In this document: in pieces, positions 57,253 to 64,000 of the stretch
Layout of the letters: the number at the start of each line of letters is the position of its first letter
How positions within the stretch are numbered: position 1 is the first letter of the stretch
Origin: an uncultured Clostridia bacterium
Lineage (GTDB): Bacteria; Bacillota; Clostridia; TANB77; CAG-508
Length of the DNA stretch: 64,000 bases
Reading direction: 5' to 3'
NCBI GenBank assembly: GCA_934167495.1
Contig: CAKPKP010000006.1
Span: 27,487-91,486 of the forward strand
The notes under the pieces: model-generated
Databases searched by the model: none
The model's input: the letters and a program-made list of their open reading frames with translations, nothing else
Told to the model about the DNA's origin: nothing
Position numbers and translations under genes: made by a program

Positions 57253-57951
57253 ATGAGAATATTAATAATTGAAGATGAATTTAATTTAGCTGATGTTATT
57301 GCAAGTAGATTAAAAAAAGAAAAATATGCAGTTGATATTTTTTGTGATGGAGAAGAAGGTCTAGATAATGCTTTAACAAATATTTATGATTTAATAATAT
57401 TAGATGTAATGCTACCAAAAATAAACGGATTTGAGATATTACATGAAATTAGAAAAGAGAAAATAAAATCTAAAGTAATAATGCTTACTGCAAAATGTTT
57501 ATTAGATGATAAATTAAATGGATTTGATAACGGAGCTAATGACTATGTAACAAAACCATTTCATATAGAAGAACTGGTTGCAAGAGTAAATGTACAATTA
57601 AGAAATACTGGTGAGCAAAAAGTAAAAGATTATATAGAAGTAGGCGATTTAAGATTGAATCTTAAAACTACTAATCTTTTGTGCACAACAACAAATGAGT
57701 CAATAGATATAATATGTAAAGAGTTTTTCTTGTTAGAATATTTTATGCAAAATCCAGAAAATATTATTCCAAAAGAAAAGTTACATGAAAAGGTATGGGG
57801 ATTTGAAAACGATGCAGAGTCTAATAATTTAGAAGCGTATTTGTCTTTTATAAGGAAAAAAATAAAAATAATAGGTTCTAAAGTACAAATAAAAGCTGTT
57901 AGAGGATTAGGATATAAATTGGAGGTAAGTGATGAAAAAGTTAAAGAATAA
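57253..57951 (+). CDS. OmpR-family response regulator
   Basis: The receiver domain has IIEDE at the N terminus, the phosphorylated Asp in LIILDVMLP and the conserved Lys in YVTKPF. The C-terminal winged helix ends AVRGLGYKLE. The length is 232 aa from ATG 57253, which AAGGTGAT precedes. It overlaps the kinase gene by 20 nt. The regulon is unknown. Confidence 0.93.
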   Translation: MRILIIEDEFNLADVIASRLKKEKYAVDIFCDGEEGLDNALTNIYDLIILDVMLPKINGFEILHEIRKEKIKSKVIMLTAKCLLDDKLNGFDNGANDYVTKPFHIEELVARVNVQLRNTGEQKVKDYIEVGDLRLNLKTTNLLCTTTNESIDIICKEFFLLEYFMQNPENIIPKEKLHEKVWGFENDAESNNLEAYLSFIRKKIKIIGSKVQIKAVRGLGYKLEVSDEKVKE

Positions 57952-59158
57952 AGTTTTCTTTGTTATATTTTTCATATTAACAATATTTTTAGTGAGTATA
58001 TTAGTTATTTTTAATTCTCAAAGTTATGGACAAGAAGTAAGTAATATTAAAGAAAATTTAATGAGAATGGACGATGTAAAAGTAAAAAATCCCGTTCCAA
58101 ATAATAATATACAATCTAATAATTTTAATGATGAAAAAGAACCAAAAATATTTATGGATTCAACTGTATATACAGTAATATTAGGTCAAGATTTTAATAT
58201 TGTTGATGTAGTAAATCATACCACAAATAATGTAACTGATGATGAAATAAAGCAAATTGCAGAAAATATAATTAACAAAAATGACTCAAAAAATATGCAA
58301 ATAGGAAATTTATATTTTGATAGTTATTCTTATTTGTTTACAAGAAATAATGATTCATTAGTTATTATAGATAATTCTAAAGCACAAGATAAATTAATCC
58401 AAATATTAAAAACGTCAATATTTATGTTTGCAGGGTTAGAATTAATAATTATATTAATATCTGTGAATCTTACAAAGTGGATTATAAAACCGGTTATAGA
58501 ATCTTTTAATAAGCAAAAACAATTTATAGAAGATGCATCACATGAATTAAAAACGCCAATTTCTGTAATAATTGCCAGTGCTGAGGCTTTGGAAAATGAG
58601 CCTGAAGAGAAAAAATGGCTTGATAATATAAAAAGTGAATCAGAAAGAATGAGCAATCTTGTGTCTGATTTATTAGATATGGCAAAATCAGAAAATGGAA
58701 TTAAAGAGCAATACACAAATGAAAATTTATCAAAATTGGTTGAATGTTCTGTTTTGACATTTGAAAGTTTAATATACGAAAAAGATATAAAATTAGATTA
58801 CAACATAGAGGAAAATATAAATTTTACTTGTAACTCAAATCAGATAAAACAGGTTATAGGAATCTTAATAGATAATGCTATAAAACATAGTTGTTTAAAA
58901 GGTGAAATAAAAATAAATCTAAAAAAGGAAAAGGGAAATATAGTATTAACTGTTACTAATAAAGGAAAAGAAATTCCAAAAGAAGAACAAGAAAAGATTT
59001 TTGAAAGATTTTATCGTGGAGATGAATCAAGAAACAGAAATGAAAATAGATATGGTTTAGGTTTAGCAATAGCTAAAAATATTGTAACAAATCATAACGG
59101 AAAAATAGGAGTAATTTCTGAAAATGGGTATACTACATTTAAAATTATATTTAAGTAA
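57932..59158 (+). CDS. membrane sensor histidine kinase
   Basis: The protein has two membrane segments (residues about 8-28 and 150-175) flanking an extracytoplasmic sensor. The H box is EDASHELKTPISVI, the N box LIDNAIKHS and the G box YGLGLAIAKNIV. GGAGGT lies 6 nt before ATG 57932. The length is 408 aa. It forms a two-component system with the overlapping regulator; the signal is unknown. Confidence 0.93.
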   Translation: MKKLKNKVFFVIFFILTIFLVSILVIFNSQSYGQEVSNIKENLMRMDDVKVKNPVPNNNIQSNNFNDEKEPKIFMDSTVYTVILGQDFNIVDVVNHTTNNVTDDEIKQIAENIINKNDSKNMQIGNLYFDSYSYLFTRNNDSLVIIDNSKAQDKLIQILKTSIFMFAGLELIIILISVNLTKWIIKPVIESFNKQKQFIEDASHELKTPISVIIASAEALENEPEEKKWLDNIKSESERMSNLVSDLLDMAKSENGIKEQYTNENLSKLVECSVLTFESLIYEKDIKLDYNIEENINFTCNSNQIKQVIGILIDNAIKHSCLKGEIKINLKKEKGNIVLTVTNKGKEIPKEEQEKIFERFYRGDESRNRNENRYGLGLAIAKNIVTNHNGKIGVISENGYTTFKIIFK

Positions 59159-59226
59159 AATTATTGAAATTAAAAAATATTATTGATATAATTTGGACAT
59201 GAATAAATACTAAGGAGGAAAATAAT

Positions 59227-60381
59227 ATGTCTATAAAATTTATGTTAAATGAAACATCATATTTTGGAAGAGGTGCAAGAGAAGAATTACCAGGAGAAAT
59301 AAAGAAAAGAGGTTTTAATAAGGTTTTTTTAGTAAGTGATAAATCTTTAGTTGAAGCTGGAGTAACTGCTAAAATTGAAGAATTATTAAAAAATGCAGGA
59401 ATACCATATAGTTTATATGATGAAATCAAACCAAATCCAACAATAATGAATGTAACAGAAGGAGTAACAGCTTGTAAAGAATCAGGAGCTGATGTTATAG
59501 TTGCTGTTGGAGGCGGTTCAAGTATAGATACAGCAAAAGGAATATCTATAGTAATGACAAATCCAGATAGAGCAGATATAAAATCATTAAATGGATTATC
59601 AAATACAGTAAATAGAGGAATGCCTCTTATTGCATTACCAACAACAGCAGGTACTGCAGCAGAAGTAACTATAAATTATGTAATAACAGATCCAGAAGCT
59701 GAAATAAAAATGGTATGTGTAGATCCAAATGATATACCAGTATTATCAATAGTAGATTCTGAATTAATGGCATCAATGCCAAAAGGATTAGCAGCTGCAA
59801 CAGGAATGGATGCATTAACACATGCAGTAGAAGGATATATAACATTAGCACATAATGAAATGTCAGATATGTTTCATATGAAAGCTATACAAATGATTTT
59901 TAAATATTTACCAGCAGCTGTAAATGATAAAGATCCAGAAGCAATTGAAATGATGGGAATGGCTCAATATATAGCAGGAATGGGATTTTCAAATGTTGGA
60001 CTAGGAATAGTACATTCAATGGCTCATCAATTAGGAGCTGTATATGATACTCCACACGGAATTGCTAATGCTATGCTTTTACCAACAGTTATGAGATTTA
60101 ATGGGGAAGTGTGTGCTAACAGATTTAGAGAAATATTAGTAAATATAGGAAGACCAGATGCAGCAAATTTAAATGATCAAGATGTTATAAATACTTTTGT
60201 ATGGATGATATCAGAATTAAGTAAAAAAGTAGGAATAACTACAACAATAAAAGATTATGGAGCAAAAGAAGAAGATTTTGAAATGCTTGCTGATAAGGCA
60301 ATGATGGATCCTTGTAAACCAGGAAATCCAAGAGAAGTTAGTAAAGAAGAATTTATAGAATTATTTAGAAAAGCAATGTAG
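59227..60381 (+). CDS. fucO: iron-containing alcohol dehydrogenase, lactaldehyde reductase-like
   Basis: The sequence is close to E. coli-type FucO: MLNETSYFGRGA, VGGGSSIDTAKG, PTTAGTAAEVTINYVIT and the iron-binding residues in MDALTHAVEG and HSMAHQLGAVYDTPHG. It likely reduces lactaldehyde to propanediol or related aldehydes with NADH. No fucose or rhamnose genes are in the window, so the substrate is uncertain. AAGGAGGAAAATAAT precedes the ATG. The length is 384 aa. Confidence 0.9.
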   Translation: MSIKFMLNETSYFGRGAREELPGEIKKRGFNKVFLVSDKSLVEAGVTAKIEELLKNAGIPYSLYDEIKPNPTIMNVTEGVTACKESGADVIVAVGGGSSIDTAKGISIVMTNPDRADIKSLNGLSNTVNRGMPLIALPTTAGTAAEVTINYVITDPEAEIKMVCVDPNDIPVLSIVDSELMASMPKGLAAATGMDALTHAVEGYITLAHNEMSDMFHMKAIQMIFKYLPAAVNDKDPEAIEMMGMAQYIAGMGFSNVGLGIVHSMAHQLGAVYDTPHGIANAMLLPTVMRFNGEVCANRFREILVNIGRPDAANLNDQDVINTFVWMISELSKKVGITTTIKDYGAKEEDFEMLADKAMMDPCKPGNPREVSKEEFIELFRKAM

Positions 60382-60399
60382 TAAATTCTAAAATTTATT

Positions 60400-60442
60400 A
60401 TAAAATAGTCAAGATATAAAATTATATGTCTTGGCTATTTTT
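60400..60442 (+). terminator. terminator after the dehydrogenase
   Basis: AAATAGTCAAGA pairs with TCTTGGCTATTT (one G-U) around an AT-rich loop, followed by TTT. Confidence 0.75.
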
Positions 60443-60602
60443 AATCTAATAGAAAACTTACCCGAATTTCATATTAGCTAAATACTTTGTTACATGAATT
60501 TTATGCAAAATAATATAACTAGTAAAATTTAACAATATATATAAACCTATTGAAAGAAATTATTTTTTTTTGGTATAATTAAATTATGAATATGGAGGAG
60601 CT

Positions 60603-61799
60603 ATGAATTTTAAAAGTGAAAAAGGATTTATAACAGAATTTTTAACAATTAGTATAATAGTTATGCTAATTGGGTTAACGGTTCTTTTAATATATACATT
60701 TATAGATAATAATGAATTATACGAGGATTCTAATACTACTTTTGCGGAAGAATATATAACTCCAAATAGCAATAATAGAGTGGAAAATAATACGGTTATA
60801 TTAAATGAAACAAATACAATAACTAACGAAACAAACTATAAGTATAGTATAGAAGATATATTAAATAATGTTAAAGAAAGCAATACAGTAACAGAAAATG
60901 TGGTTAGTGGTAATCAAGCTATAGAGAGCGATAATTATAATAAGTATTATTATAGTCAACTAAATGAAAATTCTAAAGCAATATATGATGTTTTATATAA
61001 TAATAAAGAAAATATGAAATCAGGACAATATTCAATGCAAATTCCAGATAGTGTAACAAATATTTTGTATCAAGACAATGGAAAAGAAAAATTATCAGAA
61101 GCATTTCAATCAGCAATTGATGCAATAAAAATGGATAATCCAGATTTATTTTATATAGCATTTAATAAAATATTATTAGTAACTGAAACTACAACAAGAG
61201 GGAATAGTAAGACATACAAATTAAGCTTAGAAAATGATGAAAATAATACATTTTTATCAGATAATTTCAGCAGTAAAGAAGCGGTGACTTTAGCGATAAA
61301 TCAATTAGAAAATAAAAGAAATGAAATATTAAGAGGTGCTGTTGGAAGTGATTATGATAAAATAAAATATGTACATGATTGGATTGTTGAAAACGTTGAA
61401 TATGAGACAACAATAAGCAAGAAAAACATTCATAATATTTATGGAGCTTTAATAGAAAACGAAGTTGTTTGTGGAGGTTATGCAAAGGCTTTTAAATATT
61501 TGTTAGATGAATTAAATATTCCTTGCATAATAGTTCAAGGAGTGGCTACAAATTCAGATGGAGTTACAGAAAATCATGCATGGAACTATGTTAAATTAAA
61601 CGGAAAATGGTATGGAGTAGATACTACATGGGATGATCCTGTAATAGAAGGATGGTCATCTATATTATATACAAAAAATACTACAGCATATTTTTTAAAA
61701 GGATCAAATTCATTATTTACAGATCATACAGAAAATGGAGCATTTTCAGAGGGCGGAAAAATATTTAATTATCCAACACTAAGTTATTTAGATTATTAA
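60603..61799 (+). CDS. membrane-anchored transglutaminase-like protein
   Basis: An N-terminal membrane helix (ISIIVMLIGLTVLLIYTF) is followed by an Asn/Thr-rich linker and a transglutaminase-like domain. The Cys-His-Asp triad is in ENEVVCGGYAKAF, ENHAWNYVKL and YGVDTTWDDP. Such proteins are usually extracytoplasmic proteases or crosslinkers; the substrate is unknown. TATGGAGGAGCT precedes the ATG, and TGGTATAAT (60570-60578) is a likely extended -10 promoter. Confidence 0.88.
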   Translation: MNFKSEKGFITEFLTISIIVMLIGLTVLLIYTFIDNNELYEDSNTTFAEEYITPNSNNRVENNTVILNETNTITNETNYKYSIEDILNNVKESNTVTENVVSGNQAIESDNYNKYYYSQLNENSKAIYDVLYNNKENMKSGQYSMQIPDSVTNILYQDNGKEKLSEAFQSAIDAIKMDNPDLFYIAFNKILLVTETTTRGNSKTYKLSLENDENNTFLSDNFSSKEAVTLAINQLENKRNEILRGAVGSDYDKIKYVHDWIVENVEYETTISKKNIHNIYGALIENEVVCGGYAKAFKYLLDELNIPCIIVQGVATNSDGVTENHAWNYVKLNGKWYGVDTTWDDPVIEGWSSILYTKNTTAYFLKGSNSLFTDHTENGAFSEGGKIFNYPTLSYLDY

Positions 61800-61818
61800 T
61801 TTGCTGTGTCAATGGGTG

Positions 61819-61845
61819 TGTCAATGGGGACGGAGATTTTTGACA
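61819..61845 (+). repeat. half GGGGACGGAG element, plus orientation
   Basis: One 27-nt arm identical to that at 52577, preceded by a partial copy (TGTCAATGGG at 61807-61816). It has no adjacent partner; an inverted arm lies at 62720, across the next gene. Confidence 0.9.
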
Positions 61846-61890
61846 CAAAATAAAAAATGAGTAATTTGTATTATATAAAAGGAGAATAAA

Positions 61891-62541
61891 ATGAAATTAA
61901 TAAAAACAATAGATTTATGGACTGAGCAACATGATAACCATTATGAATGTTTTAATGGTGCTTTTGTAGATGGGTTTGAGAATAGTAAAGTTCCATTTGA
62001 TACATACAAAATTATAAAGAACTGTAACTGTATAATAACAGTTAATAATCTTGATATAAATATTCAAAATAAGCATAATGCTGTTATTTTTTATAAAAAT
62101 GGTATACCAGTTCGACTAATGGTGGTAAATAAACATACAGATATTAATAAATGTGTAGATATGGCACTTGAACAAAAATTTGGGAACTCAACATTGAAAG
62201 ATTATTATATAAAATATAATATAAATTCATATATTATTGATATGAAAGAAGAGGCGATTTGTAAAGTTATAGATAACAAGAAAGAAGAAATAGATGTTGG
62301 TTCTTGCGATAGATGGAAATTGCTATACAGCATGCTAAAAGGTAGCTATACAGAAAGTGATACATTATATGGAAAATTCGAAAGTGATACATATAAATTT
62401 ATACCTAATTTATTTATTAAATATGAATTAAATACAAAAAACGAAAAATTTGAAATAGACCATAAATGTGCATTTATGAATACTTCAAAAACTAGATTAA
62501 TACCTATACAAGAAAATTCATCGTTAACTAGAATGGGATAA
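61891..62541 (+). CDS. 216-aa protein of unknown function
   Basis: The protein is soluble, with no signal peptide. It starts with LIKTIDLWTEQHDNHYEC and has scattered Cys and Tyr residues; the end (DHKCAFMNTSKTRLIPIQE) has no known motif. I do not recognise it. AAAGGAGAATAAA precedes the ATG. It is bracketed by inverted half-repeats at 61819 and 62720, like dxr. Confidence 0.75.
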   Translation: MKLIKTIDLWTEQHDNHYECFNGAFVDGFENSKVPFDTYKIIKNCNCIITVNNLDINIQNKHNAVIFYKNGIPVRLMVVNKHTDINKCVDMALEQKFGNSTLKDYYIKYNINSYIIDMKEEAICKVIDNKKEEIDVGSCDRWKLLYSMLKGSYTESDTLYGKFESDTYKFIPNLFIKYELNTKNEKFEIDHKCAFMNTSKTRLIPIQENSSLTRMG

Positions 62542-62630
62542 TTTTAAAAAAGTTTCTGCAATTTTATTGTTCAGGATATTGCTACAGATGTTATATTGTA
62601 AAGAAAATTTTAAATAAATGAAATCTAAAA

Positions 62631-62694
62631 AAGACAATGCTAAGGTTGATGTGATTACCATGGATGAGGCGGAAAATTGACATTGTCTTTTTTG
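62631..62694 (+). terminator. long hairpin terminator
   Basis: AAAAAGACAATG and CATTGTCTTTTTT form a 12-bp stem enclosing about 38 nt, which includes GGTTGATGTGATTACC. The T run makes a terminator likely. Confidence 0.7.
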
Positions 62695-62719
62695 TTCTAA
62701 TAGATAATATTGTTTAATG

Positions 62720-62746
62720 TGTCAAAAATCTCCGTCCCCATTGACA
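62720..62746 (-). repeat. half GGGGACGGAG element, minus orientation
   Basis: A 27-nt unit in inverted orientation, identical to the arm at 52614. It lies between the unknown gene and the MFS gene. Confidence 0.9.
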
Positions 62747-62775
62747 CAAAATAGAAAAAAGGAATGAAATTTTAT

Positions 62776-63960
62776 ATGAAGAAAAATATATTTTTAATCT
62801 ATATACATACATTTTTATCTACTTTTATTTTATATTATATTTGTGACACATTATTTTACATTGAAAGAGGATTAACCTCAAATCAGTATATTAGTTTTGT
62901 TGGAATAGCATTTGGGGTTAGTTTATTATTTGAAATCCCTTTTGGAATTATTGCAGATAAATATAATAAAAAACTATTGTTATTAATTAGTAATGTGCTG
63001 TTTATTATTTGTACAATTATTTTCATTAACTCTTATAATTACTTTACTTTTTTAATTGCAATAATAATAAATGCCATAAATAATTCATTAAGTTCAGGAA
63101 TTATAAATTCAATATTATATGAGAGTATTGATGATAAATCTACTTTTAGAAAAGTACTATTTTACAACTCATTTTTTTACAATCTTTCTTATATGATTGC
63201 AATGATAATAGGAGGCTACATAGGGCAAAAATTTGGTTTGGTATATACTTATTATATTACTATAATTCCTTTTGTTATTGATTTCTTAGTATTACTAATG
63301 ATTAAAACAAACAATACTATGAAAAATGTAAATGTTGAAAGTAATATATCAATTTTAAAGAATGGAATTAACGAAGTTATTAATAATTCATATTTATTAA
63401 AATTGATATTAACAAGTTCTATTTTATTTTCAGGAATAAAATTAGTAGAAGAAAGCCATCCAGAGTATTCTCATAATATTGGAATATCTGTATTTATGAT
63501 TGGAATTTATACTTCACTCATTTTATTATTTAGTATAATAGGCAATTATATAGGAAGTAAAATAAAAAAGAAGCAGTACAATTTTGTATTAAATATTCAT
63601 CCAATTATGTCAGGTGCTTGCATATTGTTAGTAGGGTTATTAAATAATTACTTTGGAATAATGTTTATACTTTTAATTTACATTTTTTCAGAAAGTTTTG
63701 ATAATATCATGATGTCAGAACTGCATAATAATATTTCATCAAAATCTAGAGTTACTGTTGAATCAATAAATAAATTTGTATTAGGAATATTTGGAGTAAT
63801 ATTTAGCTTTTTAATGACAATTTTACTAAAATTTATTAATATAAATATAATGTATATTATAATTGGAATGATAATAATTTTGCTTGGTATTTTTAACTTA
63901 ATGAATTTAAGAAAAAAACATCATTGTGTCAATGGGGACGGAGTGGAGTGCGGAAAATAA
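62776..63960 (+). CDS. MFS transporter
   Basis: About 11-12 hydrophobic helices are visible, with the MFS loop motif GIIADKYNKK between helices 2 and 3. The substrate is unknown; the family includes drug exporters. AAAGGA lies about 13 nt before ATG 62776 and directly against ATG 62764, so I prefer 62776. The last 13 residues (HCVNGDGVECGK) are the translation of a GGGGACGGAG repeat, so the repeat appears to have inserted at the 3' end of the gene and supplies the stop codon. Confidence 0.88.
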   Translation: MKKNIFLIYIHTFLSTFILYYICDTLFYIERGLTSNQYISFVGIAFGVSLLFEIPFGIIADKYNKKLLLLISNVLFIICTIIFINSYNYFTFLIAIIINAINNSLSSGIINSILYESIDDKSTFRKVLFYNSFFYNLSYMIAMIIGGYIGQKFGLVYTYYITIIPFVIDFLVLLMIKTNNTMKNVNVESNISILKNGINEVINNSYLLKLILTSSILFSGIKLVEESHPEYSHNIGISVFMIGIYTSLILLFSIIGNYIGSKIKKKQYNFVLNIHPIMSGACILLVGLLNNYFGIMFILLIYIFSESFDNIMMSELHNNISSKSRVTVESINKFVLGIFGVIFSFLMTILLKFININIMYIIIGMIIILLGIFNLMNLRKKHHCVNGDGVECGK

Positions 63961-63983
63961 TACCACACCCAGTCCGTCCCTAA
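63927..63983. repeat. GGGGACGGAG element overlapping a gene end
   Basis: The left arm TGTCAATGGGGACGGAG (63927-63943) is followed by a divergent centre; the right arm CCACACCCAGTCCGTCCC (about 63963-63980) closes it imperfectly. The first part is coding (end of the MFS gene). Confidence 0.8.
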
Positions 63984-64000
63984 TTAATGTAATTTTTTTT

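Overview
The window comes from a very AT-rich (roughly 28% G+C by eye) member of the Clostridia. The gene order and families fit this: groES-groEL with a CIRCE-like operator, sepF-divIVA, an ffh-rpsP-khpA-rimM-trmD-rplS operon, AGGAGG ribosome sites almost everywhere, sortase-type anchors, prepilin-like proteins and Tn4451-type mobile debris. The cohesin/dockerin and TP-rich surface proteins suggest an anaerobic, perhaps gut, lineage. I cannot name a species.

Layout. 1-2.6 kb: tail of a zinc-ribbon-type membrane protein and a prepilin-like BspA/LRR surface protein. 2.6-11.3 kb: housekeeping block (M50 protease, tsaD, phosphoesterase, lepA, rlmB, pyrG). 11.4-13.9 kb: ECF sigma factor plus a membrane beta-propeller protein. 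14-16 kb: groES-groEL. 16.4-22.1 kb: mutL, miaA, HlyD-like, sepF, divIVA. 22.3-28 kb: rsmD, ftsK/spoIIIE and unknowns. 28-38.9 kb: a large cohesin/dockerin surface protein, a beta-CASP nuclease, a GH15 enzyme, radA, a cyclophilin and a second prepilin-like protein. 39-40.7 kb: second ECF sigma/anti-sigma pair. 40.9-44.9 kb: ylxM-ffh-rpsP-khpA-rimM-trmD-rplS. 45-50.5 kb: decayed mobilizable element (TnpV-like, NUDIX, oriT-like hairpins, broken Mob relaxase, broken serine recombinase). 50.6-64 kb: LPKTG surface protein, dgt, an FAD protein, tRNA-Gly, dxr, a two-component system, a FucO-like dehydrogenase, a transglutaminase-like protein, an unknown and an MFS transporter.

The most striking signal is translational. 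Four otherwise intact native genes (lepA, an HlyD-like gene, radA and a prepilin-like gene) are each split by one extra base. In all four the extra base is a C directly before a GGT or GGA glycine codon, so the disrupted frame meets the codon CGG. I read every CGG in the window by eye. CGG stands in frame in native genes only at these four places. It appears as an ordinary arginine codon only three times, in genes that look acquired (3-698, 45594-45851, 52289-52504). This suggests CGG is unassigned or very poorly decoded here and provokes, or tolerates, a +1 shift. The genuinely decayed mobile-element genes carry different lesions.

Other signals: a family of 27-nt arms built around GGGGACGGAG, present as complete palindromes and as inverted halves flanking single genes; an (AG)18 tract inside the LPKTG gene that looks phase-variable; and a protein joining a cohesin, an IPNTG motif, two membrane segments and a dockerin in one chain.
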